The notes under the pieces were generated by a model. It was given only the letters and a program-made list of their open reading frames with translations. It was not told the origin of the DNA and did no database searches. A stretch of DNA of 64,000 bases, taken from assembly GCF_045209745.1 (NCBI RefSeq), contig NZ_CP109273.1, positions 4,526,001-4,590,000 of the forward strand. Reading direction: 5' to 3'. The position numbers were made by a program, and so were the translations under genes. The DNA is from Micromonospora sp045209745. Lineage in GTDB: Bacteria; Actinomycetota; Actinomycetes; Mycobacteriales; Micromonosporaceae. Below are positions 23,874 through 32,261 of this stretch, one piece after another. Numbering within the stretch: the first letter of the stretch is position 1; each line of letters begins with the position of its first letter.

Positions 23874-24947
23874 TCAGCGCCCCGGCAGTTCGTCGACAAG
23901 GAACACCTGGTCCGCGCCGTTGGTGCACGGCTCGACAAACGCCTCGGCCGACACCTCGATGTCATCGTCGCGGAGACCGACACACAGGTCCGTGCGGGCC
24001 GGCCGGATGCGGTACGAGGCCGGCGCGGATCCGGTCGGCTCGAAGCGGAACAGCTGGGACCAGTTGGTCTTGAGGCAGCCGGTGACGGGTTCGAGCAGAT
24101 TCCGGCCGGGATCGTCCCCGCGGATTGTGAGGCAGCCCGTTCCGTGCACCGGGTGGTGCCACTTGATGAAGTACAGCCCGTCGGCCGCCGGCTCCAGGTA
24201 GGTGTCCGGTGGGGTGGCGTCCGCGCAGGGACGCTGGACCGCGATCTCCGTCGGGTACTGGCCGGTGCGGTCACGCCCTTCAGTGACACAGAGTTGCGGG
24301 CTGCGGGCGAGGCGGATCTGACTCAGGCGTGCGCGCGGGCCGATCGACGGGTTGGCGCTGCCGGCCGGCGTGGTCGAGGGCCCGACACCTGTCGCTGCGG
24401 TCGGGCCGGTGAGTTGGGCCGCTCGCTGCTCGTCGTCGGGTCGCTGCATCCAGACGCCCACGCCGAGCGCGGCCAGCAGGGCGCCGACGACGAGCAGTGC
24501 CAGCGGCGCGGGTCGCGCGAACCAGCGCGGCCGGGCTGCGGTCGAGCGCCCCGCCACCGGCGCCAGGCTCGGCGCGGTGTTCTCGGCCGGCTGGTGGTCC
24601 GGCGCGGTGCCGCCGGCCGGCGCGTCGCCCGGCGCGGACGACATCGACGCGTACGGACCCGCCGCGAGACGGTGCCGCGCCCGCAACCATGCCTCGACCT
24701 GATCCTCCGCCCCGCAGGCCCGGACGAACGCGGCCACCACCTCGGGTCGCGGCAGGGTGGACCGGCGGACGACGTCGGCGGCGGTGCTACGGGCCAGCAC
24801 GTCACCGGCCGCCGCCGCGCGTTGCTCCAGTTGGCGGTATGTGAGCCGCGACCGGTCCTTGAGCTGGCGCAGCATGTCGACGAACTCGGCCGGCTCGGCC
24901 GCCTCGTCCGGTCGTAGCTCCCCCAAGGTCATCGCCAGATTCTGCAT
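23874..24947 (-). CDS. Membrane-anchored HTH protein with C-terminal beta-trefoil-like domain
   Basis: The 357-residue protein has three parts. An N-terminal HTH-like domain covers about residues 20-92 (RLTYRQLEQRAA, STLPRPEVVAAFVRACG). A low-complexity linker and one transmembrane helix (147-167) follow. The outside domain (about 200-357) has three Cys-containing lobes ending in SQLFRFEP and DQVFLVDE, reminiscent of ricin-B-type trefoils. Topology would put the HTH inside and the sensor outside. An in-frame ATG five codons downstream (24932) is an alternative start. It is divergent from a protein with a related HTH domain. Confidence 0.78.
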   Translation of the reverse strand: MQNLAMTLGELRPDEAAEPAEFVDMLRQLKDRSRLTYRQLEQRAAAAGDVLARSTAADVVRRSTLPRPEVVAAFVRACGAEDQVEAWLRARHRLAAGPYASMSSAPGDAPAGGTAPDHQPAENTAPSLAPVAGRSTAARPRWFARPAPLALLVVGALLAALGVGVWMQRPDDEQRAAQLTGPTAATGVGPSTTPAGSANPSIGPRARLSQIRLARSPQLCVTEGRDRTGQYPTEIAVQRPCADATPPDTYLEPAADGLYFIKWHHPVHGTGCLTIRGDDPGRNLLEPVTGCLKTNWSQLFRFEPTGSAPASYRIRPARTDLCVGLRDDDIEVSAEAFVEPCTNGADQVFLVDELPGR

Positions 24948-25181
24948 ACCCCGGGGGCGCGGGGCAAGCTGGCGCCAAGCGACTGTCCGAGATGGTCGGA
25001 CAAGACCCGGACAGACGGCCCGGAGCTGCGTGGATATTCCACCGCAGCGGCCAGGGCATTGTTCTCGCCCACCGGCTTATCTAGCGTCATTTCTCGATGG
25101 CCACGCCGCTGACGGTTACGGCCGACGGGCTCGGACCGGCACCGGTCCGGGCCTGACGACATCAACGACCTGGGAGATTTG
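24948..25181. promoter_or_regulatory. Divergent promoter region of the two HTH membrane proteins
   Basis: These 234 bp contain no gene. A comparatively A/T-rich patch at 25055-25100 (CTTATCTAGCGTCATTTC) is the best promoter candidate. The positions of -35/-10 boxes cannot be fixed. Confidence 0.35.
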
Positions 25182-26267
25182 ATGGATGACGCTGCCCGGG
25201 ATCCGGTGCCGCAGGCGGCCACGGCGGGGGAGTACGTCGCGCTGCTCCGGGACGCGCGTCGGTGCTCCGGCCTGACCTACCGGGAAATCTCCCGCCGGGC
25301 CTCGGCGACCGGACACTGGCTGCCGCCGAGCACTCTCGCCAGCATGCTGGGGCGGAGCACCCTGCCCCGGGAACGCACCGTCGTGGCGTTGCTGGCGGCC
25401 TGCGGTACGACGGCAGGTGAGGTCGAGCGGTGGTTGGGGATGCGGCGTGACATTGAGGCCCGCCTCAGCGAGCGGGACCGATGGGAGACTCAGGGGACGC
25501 GGACCGCCACGGCACCCGCCGCCGACCCGCCCCCGCCTGTCGACCCGCCCCCGTCCGCCGACCCAGCCCCGCCTGTCGACCCGGCCCCAGCGGTCGGCCC
25601 GGTTCCGCCGGAGCTGTCGCGACCCGACGTGCCCCGGTCGGCGCGTCGTCGCCTTCGGCTGGCGGCGCTCGCGCTGCTCGGCGTGCTGACGGTCGGCGTG
25701 GCCGGGACGCTGCTACCGCGCGCCGCCCCCACAGTGGACGGCTCGCCGACCGACGGCTGCCCGCTGGTCCTGCGCCAAGGCATGTACGGCCCATGTGTGC
25801 TGGACCTTCAGGAGCGGTTGGTGGCGGGCGGACTCGGTGTGCCGGTGGACGGCTGGTTCGGCCAGGACACCACCAGCCGATTGATCGCCTTCCAGGCGCT
25901 CGGTGGCCTGCCGGTCAGCGGCACTGCGGACGCGCGGGTCCTCGATGCGCTGTCGGGCGATCCGAGGGTGCCGACCACCTGGCCGGAGGACCGGATCGGC
26001 AAGTACCTGCGCGGGATGTTCCCGGAGGATCCGGCCGGGGCGGTGCAGGTGGCGCGGTGCCTGTCCGGGCTGGACCCGTACCGGGTGGAGGTCGTCGCGG
26101 ACGGGTCGCGGCGCTGGGGGCTGTTCCAGTTCAGCGACATGGAGTTGTCCCGGTTCGGCGTCGACCGCCGGACCGCGCTGGACCCGGTGTGGAACATCCA
26201 GGCGGCGCGGGACGTCTGGTCGCGTACCGGCGGCTTCGGCCACTGGCACTGCGTTCCGTCGCCGTGA
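25182..26267 (+). CDS. HTH - transmembrane - peptidoglycan-binding - lysozyme-like fusion protein
   Basis: The protein has 361 residues. The HTH-like domain (about 16-90) shares the pattern SGLTYRExxRRA ... STLPRERTVVALLAACG with the divergent neighbour. A Pro-Asp-rich linker (111-146), one transmembrane helix (158-177), a PG_binding_1 domain (193-257, LQERLVAGGLGVPVDGWFG) and a C-terminal lysozyme-like domain (270-357, RWGLFQFSDMELSRFG ... FGHWHC) follow. With the HTH inside and the wall-binding part outside, it could sense or cut peptidoglycan and signal to DNA. I chose the ATG at 25182 because GGGAG lies 5 nt before it; a TTG codon precedes directly. Confidence 0.82.
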   Translation: MDDAARDPVPQAATAGEYVALLRDARRCSGLTYREISRRASATGHWLPPSTLASMLGRSTLPRERTVVALLAACGTTAGEVERWLGMRRDIEARLSERDRWETQGTRTATAPAADPPPPVDPPPSADPAPPVDPAPAVGPVPPELSRPDVPRSARRRLRLAALALLGVLTVGVAGTLLPRAAPTVDGSPTDGCPLVLRQGMYGPCVLDLQERLVAGGLGVPVDGWFGQDTTSRLIAFQALGGLPVSGTADARVLDALSGDPRVPTTWPEDRIGKYLRGMFPEDPAGAVQVARCLSGLDPYRVEVVADGSRRWGLFQFSDMELSRFGVDRRTALDPVWNIQAARDVWSRTGGFGHWHCVPSP

Positions 26268-26272
26268 CAGGT

Positions 26273-26312
26273 GATGCTCCCCGTCCGGTCCGTGGACCCG
26301 GCGGGGAGCATC
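26273..26312 (+). terminator. Terminator-like hairpin after the fusion protein
   Basis: An 11-bp outer stem (GATGCTCCCCG / CGGGGAGCATC) has an inner GGTCC/GGACC stem, starting 6 nt after the stop. The remaining convergent gap to 26580 shows no gene or clear signal. Confidence 0.65.
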
Positions 26313-26580
26313 CCCCCGTTCAATCGGCCGACGCGGGCACGTAGGTCGAGAAAGCTCGTGTTTACGGCACGCCGTCGCGGTGCGGTCATCGAGAGCCTTC
26401 CGGTTCGGGACCAGCGACGAGCAGGTCATTGCCGTGGTGGGGATGGACTCTCACCGTAGGGGCGTTCGCCCTGTTCGCAGCCGCCGAACAGCGTTCGGAC
26501 CGGTGCCGTACAGGCGGTGGACGGCAGCGGGCGTCGGCGTCCGATCAGGACACCGACGCCCGCGCGGGCGAACCGTCGAC

Positions 26581-27642
26581 TCAGCCGATCGTCTCCCGCT
26601 CCCGCCAGGCGGTGCGCAGGGAGGTCCGGCCGTTGGTGCGTAGCAGCGACCCCTCGTACACCCGGGACCCGGCGACCACGAACGCACCGGCGGCGAGCAG
26701 CAGGATGGCCAGCGAGACGAACGGCTCCCAGGCGGCCGCGTCACCGGTGAACAGCCGCAGCGGCATGGCCGTGGGCGACGAGAACGGCAGGTAGGACAAC
26801 ACCCGCATCGCGGTGTCGTTGTCGTTCAGGAAGATCACCGCGAAGAACGGCAGCATGACGGCGAGCTGCACCGGGGTCGATACGGCAGCGATGTCCTCCT
26901 GCCGGTTGGCCAGGGCGCCGGCCGCCGCCCACATCGCCGCGAGCAGCACGAAACCGAGCAGGAAGAACGGCGCGAACCAGCCGATCGCCGGGGCGAGCAG
27001 GGTGAGCAGGCCGCCACTGTCGCCGATCTGCATGCCGATCACCGCCACCACCGCGATCAGCGCGATCTGTGCGAACGCCAGGATGCCGCCGGCCACCACC
27101 TTGCCGGCCAGCAGCGCTCGGACCGGCACGGCGGCGACCAGAATCTCCACGATGCGGGTCTGCTTCTCCTCGATGACGCTCTGCGCGATCTGCACACCGA
27201 ACGTCTGCGAGGTGAGGAAGAAGACGAACGCGAAGACGAACGGCACCAGGAACGCCACCACCGGGTCGACCGCGTCCGGATCGAGCAGGCGTACGGTCGG
27301 CTGGCTGCTCAGCGCCTTCACCACGTCGTCGGGGGCCTCCTCCATGGCCAGGACGGCTGGCCCGGCGACTACCGCGGCGTCCACGTCGTCGTCGCGGACG
27401 GCCCGCTCGGCGGCCCGGTCGTCGGGGACCACCCGGACCTCCAGGCCGGCCGCGCGCAGCGGACCGGCCGCGCTCTCGGTCACGGCGACGGTGGACGGCC
27501 CGCCGGAGAGCAGCGGCGGCAGGATGGTGCCTGCCGCGGCGATCAGCAGGAAGAAGAGCGTGCCGAACAGAAAGGTACGGTCGCGGAGCTTGACCCGGAT
27601 CTCACGTTCGGCAACCAGCCGGGTGGCCTGGGTGATGTTCAC
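26581..27642 (-). CDS. ABC-2 family exporter permease (NatB-like)
   Basis: The 353-residue membrane protein has an N-terminal helix after REIRVKLRDRTFLFG, a large extracytoplasmic domain (about 55-150) and five to six further helices at the C-terminus (VAFLVPFVFAFVFFLTSQ onward). EEKQTRIVEILVAAV is the coupling-helix signature of the NatB/ABC2_membrane_3 family. The GTG start overlaps the ATPase stop by 4 nt. The substrate is unknown; NatB exports Na+ in Bacillus, but many relatives export peptides or drugs. Confidence 0.9.
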   Translation of the reverse strand: MNITQATRLVAEREIRVKLRDRTFLFGTLFFLLIAAAGTILPPLLSGGPSTVAVTESAAGPLRAAGLEVRVVPDDRAAERAVRDDDVDAAVVAGPAVLAMEEAPDDVVKALSSQPTVRLLDPDAVDPVVAFLVPFVFAFVFFLTSQTFGVQIAQSVIEEKQTRIVEILVAAVPVRALLAGKVVAGGILAFAQIALIAVVAVIGMQIGDSGGLLTLLAPAIGWFAPFFLLGFVLLAAMWAAAGALANRQEDIAAVSTPVQLAVMLPFFAVIFLNDNDTAMRVLSYLPFSSPTAMPLRLFTGDAAAWEPFVSLAILLLAAGAFVVAGSRVYEGSLLRTNGRTSLRTAWRERETIG

Positions 27643-28532
27643 TGGGTGACCTCTCGGAAGATCTCGGTGAGCGAGGGGCGGACCGGGCGGAAGGCGCGGA
27701 CCGGGCCACGGGCCAGGGCCGCCTGCAGCACGGGCTGTTCGTCGGCGTCGGCCGGCAGGTCGAAGACCACTCGCGCGCCGTCCAGCTCGACCAGGGTCAC
27801 CCCGGGGTGGTCGCGCACCCAGCCGGCGTCGCTCGCCACCACCAGCTCGTAGCGGGGCACGGTGTACGAGTCGCGCAGCTGCTGCCTGCTGCCGGCGGCC
27901 CGGATCACCCCGTCGCCAATGATCACCAGGTCGTCGCAGAGGCGCTCCACGACGTCGAGCTGGTGACTGGAGAAGAGCACCGGTGCTCCGGCCGAGGCCC
28001 GTTCCCGCAGCACGGTGACGACGGTGTCCACGGCCAGCGGGTCGAGGCCGGAGAACGGCTCGTCGAGCACCAGCACCTCGGGGTCGTGCACCAGCGCCGC
28101 TGCGATCTGGGCGCGTTGCTGGTTGCCCAGCGACAGCGTCTCCAGCAGGTCGTCGCCGCGTTCGCCGAGCCCGACCCGTTCCAGCAGCGTGTCGGTGGCA
28201 CGCCGGGCCGCGGGGGCGTCCAGGCCGTGCAGCCGGCCCAGGTAGGTCACCTGCTCCCGGGTGGTCATCTTGGGGTAGAGGCCCCGCTCCTCCGGCATGT
28301 AGCCGAAGCGCCGGCGGTCCTGCCGGGTCAGCGTCGTGCCGCCCCAGCTCACCTCGCCGGCGTCGGGGGCGAGCACACCCAGGATGATCCGCATGGTGGT
28401 GGTCTTGCCGGCGCCGTTGGCGCCCACGAAGCCGGTCATCCGGCCGGCGGCCACCTCGAAGGACACGTTGTTGAGCACCTGCCGGTCGCCGAAACTGCGG
28501 TCGACGCCGTCGAGTCGAAGCGTTTTGGTCAC
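27639..28532 (-). CDS. ABC exporter ATP-binding protein (NatA-like)
   Basis: The 297-residue ATPase has Walker A GANGAGKTT (37-45), signature LSLGNQQRAQIAAA, Walker B VLVLDEPFSGLD and a C-terminal DUF4162-like tail. The signature LSLGNQQ deviates from LSGGQ in the way common to this exporter type. It is coupled to the permease. The two-component pair upstream on the same strand (81 bp away) may regulate or belong to the same unit, as with bacitracin-type or LiaRS-like systems; that is inference. Confidence 0.94.
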   Translation of the reverse strand: MTKTLRLDGVDRSFGDRQVLNNVSFEVAAGRMTGFVGANGAGKTTTMRIILGVLAPDAGEVSWGGTTLTRQDRRRFGYMPEERGLYPKMTTREQVTYLGRLHGLDAPAARRATDTLLERVGLGERGDDLLETLSLGNQQRAQIAAALVHDPEVLVLDEPFSGLDPLAVDTVVTVLRERASAGAPVLFSSHQLDVVERLCDDLVIIGDGVIRAAGSRQQLRDSYTVPRYELVVASDAGWVRDHPGVTLVELDGARVVFDLPADADEQPVLQAALARGPVRAFRPVRPSLTEIFREVTQ

Positions 28533-28613
28533 ACGCCCACGCTAGATCGAACACGGTGCCCCGCCGTCCGCCCGGCGGTTGAGCGGGTGGGTCCACCTCG
28601 CGACGGACGCCGG

Positions 28614-29333
28614 TCACCCGCCGGGTCGGACCACCCCGTTCTCGTACGCGAACACCACCGCCTGCACCCGATCGCGCAGGCCGAGTTTGGCCAGCACCCG
28701 GCTCACGTGCGTCTTCACCGTCGCCTCGCCCAGGTGGATGGTCGCGGCGATCTCCGCGTTGCTCGAACCGCTGGCCAGCAGCACCAGCACCTCCCGTTCA
28801 CGCGGGGTCAGCTCACCCAGCGCGGCGTCGGCGTCCGGCCTGCGGTGGGCGGTGCCCGTCGGGTCACCGGGTCGGGCGAACGTGGAGATCACTCGGCGGG
28901 TGATCTCCGGCGCGAGCAGACCGTCGCCCCTGGCCAGCACCCGGATCGCCTCGATCAGCTCCTCGGGCGTGCCGTTCTTGAGCAGGAAACCGCTCGCCCC
29001 GGCCCGCAGCGCGGCGAACAGGTAGTCGTCGCGGTCGAACGTCGTGAGGATCAGCACCGCGGGCGCACCGGGCCCGTCGGCGGTGATCTGCCGGGTGGCC
29101 TCCAGACCATCCATCCCGGGCATCTCCACGTCCATGAGTACGACGTCGGGGCGGGTGGCGCGGGTCATGGCCACGGCGCGTGCGCCGTCGGCGGCTTCGC
29201 CGACCACCTCGATGTCGTCCTCCACCTCGAGGATGACCCGGAAGCCGGTGCGGACGAGGTGCTGGTCGTCGGCGAGCAGCACCCGGACCCGCTGAGCCTC
29301 GCCCGGTGCGTCGTGGGCTGGTGTGGCGCTCAT
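28614..29333 (-). CDS. NarL/FixJ-family response regulator (LuxR HTH)
   Basis: The 239-residue protein has a receiver domain with phospho-acceptor Asp68 in VVLMDVEMPGMDG, Lys in GFLLKNGTPEEL, and a C-terminal LuxR HTH (LTPREREVLVLLASGSSNAE ... TVKTHVSRVLAKLGL). Its ATG overlaps the stop of the partner kinase (ATGA), giving a coupled kinase-regulator operon. Confidence 0.95.
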   Translation of the reverse strand: MSATPAHDAPGEAQRVRVLLADDQHLVRTGFRVILEVEDDIEVVGEAADGARAVAMTRATRPDVVLMDVEMPGMDGLEATRQITADGPGAPAVLILTTFDRDDYLFAALRAGASGFLLKNGTPEELIEAIRVLARGDGLLAPEITRRVISTFARPGDPTGTAHRRPDADAALGELTPREREVLVLLASGSSNAEIAATIHLGEATVKTHVSRVLAKLGLRDRVQAVVFAYENGVVRPGG

Positions 29334-30667
29334 GCCGAGCGCTCCGCGCCGGCTACCACCTGTTGTCCGTCACCCGGTTGACGCTGCGCGCCGACCGGAG
29401 GGTTCGGCGACGCCGCGAGCGGGAAGCGCGCGCGTACCCGCCAACCGCCGCCGGCACGCGGCCCGGCCTCCAGCTCGCCGTCGTGCGCGGTGACCCGTTC
29501 GCGCATCCCGATCAGACCCAGCCCGACGGCGTCGGCCTGGCCACCGGCCCGGCCGTCGTCGGTCACGTCGACCTCCACCTCACGGGCCAGGTACCGGACC
29601 CGCACGTCCAGCAGATCCGCCCCGGCGTGCTTCAGCGTGTTGGTCACCGCTTCCTGCGTCACCCGGTAGGCCGCCTGGGAGACCGATTCGGGCAAGGCGA
29701 CCGGGTCGCCGTACACCCCCAGGGTAGCCGTCAGTCCCGCGGCCCGGGCCCGCTCGACCAGCTCGTTGATCCGTTCGACGCCGCCGGCCGCTGGCGGCTC
29801 GGCGTCGGCCCCGGCGGAGGTCCGCAGCACCCCGAGCATCCGGCGCAGCTCGTCGACGGCGGTGCGGGCGCTCTGCTCGATGGCGGTGAGGGCCGTGCGG
29901 GCCTTGCCCGGGTCGCGGTCGAACACCCGGCGGCAGGCGGACGCCTGCACGCCCATCACCGACACGTGGTGGGCGACCACGTCGTGCAGCTCGCGGGCGA
30001 TGCGGACCCGTTCGCCGAGCACCGCCCGCTCGCGGGCCTCGACCTGCGACCGCCGCAGCTCCTCGGCCTGGGCCCGCAGCTCGTGTTCGCGCCGCGCGGC
30101 CACCCAGGAGGTCTCCCCGAAGAAGTACGCGAAGCCGAAGTACAAGCCGTTGATCAGGACGCCGGTGACCATCGCAGCGAGCACCGGCGGCACCGGCCCG
30201 ACCGCGTCGGCGAAGGTGCCGCGCGGGATGTGCTCGATGCTGACCGCGTAGTAGACGCCCACCCAGGCGAACATCGTGGCGATCACACCGATCCGCAGCC
30301 GGCGGGCCAACTGATGATCCTGCCCCCAGGCGCCGACGGTGTAGAGGGCGCTGAACAGCGCCCACGAGGATAGCTGGGTCTCCGGGGCCGACCGCACCTG
30401 CGCCCCGATGAACGCCGCTGAGACGATCAGCAGGGTGGCGGCCGGCCAGCGCCGCCGCCAGACCAGCGGCAGGGTCACCGCGACCGTCCAGAACAGCTGC
30501 TCCGGCCCGGACGGCGGCGGGCCCAGCAGGAACGCCCCGGTGCTGCGGGCCAGGGTGAGGCTGACCAGTGCCAGCAGGGTCACCACCAGCCCGATCCAGA
30601 GGTCGATCCGGCGCTGCTCCGGTGTCGGACCCGGGCGGCGCCACCCGTCACGCTGTGTCACGCTCAT
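29330..30667 (-). CDS. Sensor histidine kinase, NarL-partner (HisKA_3) type
   Basis: The 445-residue membrane kinase has about five to six helices in residues 22-185, a coiled-coil linker, dimerisation/phosphotransfer box ARELHDVVAHHVS (phospho-His228), and an HATPase domain with QEAVTNTLKHA and GLGLIGMRERV. The lack of a large extracellular loop suggests intramembrane sensing, as in DesK/LiaS-type kinases. The adjacent NatAB-type exporter is a plausible target. Confidence 0.94.
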   Translation of the reverse strand: MSVTQRDGWRRPGPTPEQRRIDLWIGLVVTLLALVSLTLARSTGAFLLGPPPSGPEQLFWTVAVTLPLVWRRRWPAATLLIVSAAFIGAQVRSAPETQLSSWALFSALYTVGAWGQDHQLARRLRIGVIATMFAWVGVYYAVSIEHIPRGTFADAVGPVPPVLAAMVTGVLINGLYFGFAYFFGETSWVAARREHELRAQAEELRRSQVEARERAVLGERVRIARELHDVVAHHVSVMGVQASACRRVFDRDPGKARTALTAIEQSARTAVDELRRMLGVLRTSAGADAEPPAAGGVERINELVERARAAGLTATLGVYGDPVALPESVSQAAYRVTQEAVTNTLKHAGADLLDVRVRYLAREVEVDVTDDGRAGGQADAVGLGLIGMRERVTAHDGELEAGPRAGGGWRVRARFPLAASPNPPVGAQRQPGDGQQVVAGAERSA

Positions 30668-30742
30668 CAGCGAACGATGCCACGCCAGCCGCCGCGTCCG
30701 CTAACCGGACAAGCAGGCGACGGCCTACTTGCGCCCACGGGA

Positions 30743-30775
30743 GGCGGCCCGGCGCGGGGTACGCGCCGGGCCGCC
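30743..30775 (-). terminator. Terminator after the PadR/HAAS operon
   Basis: A 14-bp perfect stem (GGCGGCCCGGCGCG / CGCGCCGGGCCGCC) with a 5-nt loop lies 15 nt behind the stop of the HAAS-type gene. No T-run follows. Confidence 0.6.
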
Positions 30776-30790
30776 GTGCGGGGGTGTCGC

Positions 30791-31738
30791 TCACGCCGTC
30801 TGACGGCGCGTCTTCAGGGCGGTGTCGATCACGTCCCAGACGACGACGATGGCCGTACCCACCGCGATGACCGCCCCGAGGACGTTGCGGTTGTCCACCT
30901 CCGCCAGCCAGCTCAGGCGCTCGGTCAGGGCCGGGTTGAGCAGTCGGTCGGAGAGTGCCAACCCCACCAGCGGCACCGCGAACGCCAGGTTGAGCAGCAC
31001 CTTGATGCCGAACAGGGTCCAGGTCCAGCGCCCGATCCGGTACTTGACGACCTCGAAGATCACGCTGGCGACGAGCACCCCGATCAGCGCCGGCAGCCAG
31101 AACGACCACAGAGCCGGGTCGAGGATCGGAATGTTCTCGCCGTCGGTGCCGTTCACCCAGGACCGGTAGTGCTGGATGGTCAGGTACGCGATGGTCAGCA
31201 CCAGCATGATCACCGACGCGACGGTGTCGGCGAGGGGGATGCCCCGGCGTACTGGTGCGTCGGGCAGTTGGTCGACCGTCCAGCCCGGCAGGCCCCCCGC
31301 CGGTTGGAACCGCTCGATGACGGCGAAGGTCACGGTGAGCCAGAATGCGATCTGCACGGCCACCTGCAGGGCCGTGGTGATGCCGGTCCCGATGGCTCCG
31401 AAGCCCTTGCCGTCGGCGGCGTCGACGATGGCGACCACCGTCCCGACGAGCGCCGGGACGAAGCTGAGCAGCAGCTTCAGCAGTCGCAACCAGACCAGGT
31501 AGTAGGTCGGGCCGATGAGCTGCAACCGGCGGTCGGCGTACCGGGCGGCCAGTTGGTCGGGGTTGCCCAGCTCGGTGAGCACCTCCCGCTCGGCCGTGGT
31601 CGGGTCCTGGCCGCCGCTGGTGCGGCCTTCGATCATGTCGTCGATGGAGGCGCGCAGTTCGGTGGCGATCTCGTCGCGGCGCGGAGCGGGCACCGAGCGC
31701 AAGGTGGCGGCGAGGTAGCGGTCGGTCAGGGTGTTCAT
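30791..31738 (-). CDS. HAAS/DUF1700-type multi-pass membrane protein
   Basis: The 315-residue protein has a cytoplasmic N-terminal helical domain (LTDRYLAATLRSVPAPRRDE, ASIDDMIEG, LTELGNPDQLAARYAD) that matches the HAAS signature of proteins encoded beside PadR regulators. About six transmembrane helices follow. Its start overlaps the padR stop (ATGA). Related proteins are thought to be membrane partners controlled by the PadR repressor; the cargo is unknown. Confidence 0.85.
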   Translation of the reverse strand: MNTLTDRYLAATLRSVPAPRRDEIATELRASIDDMIEGRTSGGQDPTTAEREVLTELGNPDQLAARYADRRLQLIGPTYYLVWLRLLKLLLSFVPALVGTVVAIVDAADGKGFGAIGTGITTALQVAVQIAFWLTVTFAVIERFQPAGGLPGWTVDQLPDAPVRRGIPLADTVASVIMLVLTIAYLTIQHYRSWVNGTDGENIPILDPALWSFWLPALIGVLVASVIFEVVKYRIGRWTWTLFGIKVLLNLAFAVPLVGLALSDRLLNPALTERLSWLAEVDNRNVLGAVIAVGTAIVVVWDVIDTALKTRRQTA

Positions 31739-32076
31739 CGGTCTTCTCCTTGAATCAGCCCGGTGATGGAGGTCTGCACGGCTGCGAGGTCGTCGAGGAG
31801 TCGGCTCAGCATCGACTCGCCCTCGTCGCTGGTCCGGTAGAACTTGCGCGGCCGGCTCTCCTCGGTGTTCCACTCGCTGGTCAGCAGGCCCTGGTCCTCC
31901 AGGCGGCGCAGCAACGGGTAGAGCGTGTTGGCGTCGACCGGGAAGCCGTGGTCGGTGAGCCGTTGCAGCAGTGCGTAGCCGTAGTCCGGTCGGCGCAGCG
32001 CGACCAGGCTGGCCACCACGACGGTGCCTCGACGCAGCTCCTGTAGGTGCGTCCGTAGAACGTCCTCGCTAGCCAT
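31735..32076 (-). CDS. PadR family transcriptional repressor
   Basis: The 113-residue winged-helix protein has the PadR core RPDYGYALLQRLTDHGFPVD ... NTLYPLLRRLEDQGLL and SRPRKFYRTSDEGE, followed by a short dimerisation helix. It starts at the edge of a perfect palindrome (32076-32101), so it probably represses its own promoter and the coupled HAAS gene. Confidence 0.93.
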   Translation of the reverse strand: MASEDVLRTHLQELRRGTVVVASLVALRRPDYGYALLQRLTDHGFPVDANTLYPLLRRLEDQGLLTSEWNTEESRPRKFYRTSDEGESMLSRLLDDLAAVQTSITGLIQGEDR

Positions 32077-32101
32077 GTGTCACACCATACTGTGTGACAC
32101 A
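32076..32101 (-). promoter_or_regulatory. PadR autoregulatory operator over a likely leaderless promoter
   Basis: Perfect 10-bp arms TGTGTCACAC (32076-32085) and GTGTGACACA (32092-32101) surround 6 bp. Read on the minus strand, the centre contains TATGGT ending 7 nt before the ATG. That fits a -10 box for a leaderless transcript starting at the start codon, with the operator covering it. Confidence 0.75.
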
Positions 32102-32261
32102 CAGCGTTGTCTACGCCAATAACATTGCGTCTGCTCGGCAGGTTCGCGGTGAAGGGCGCGACGTCCTCGCGCGCGCGACAGCGGCCCGGGCGCCAGGAGG
32201 GCACCGGGAGCGGTGACTGATTGGTGACGTCTGCGTCGACGCGCTGATCGCGTCGGGCGCG

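Noticed and set aside
24948..25181. Possible c-di-AMP (ydaO-type) riboswitch before the lysozyme-like fusion gene
   Set aside because: Such riboswitches often precede actinobacterial wall hydrolases, but I could not find the conserved paired elements; only a promoter region can be supported.
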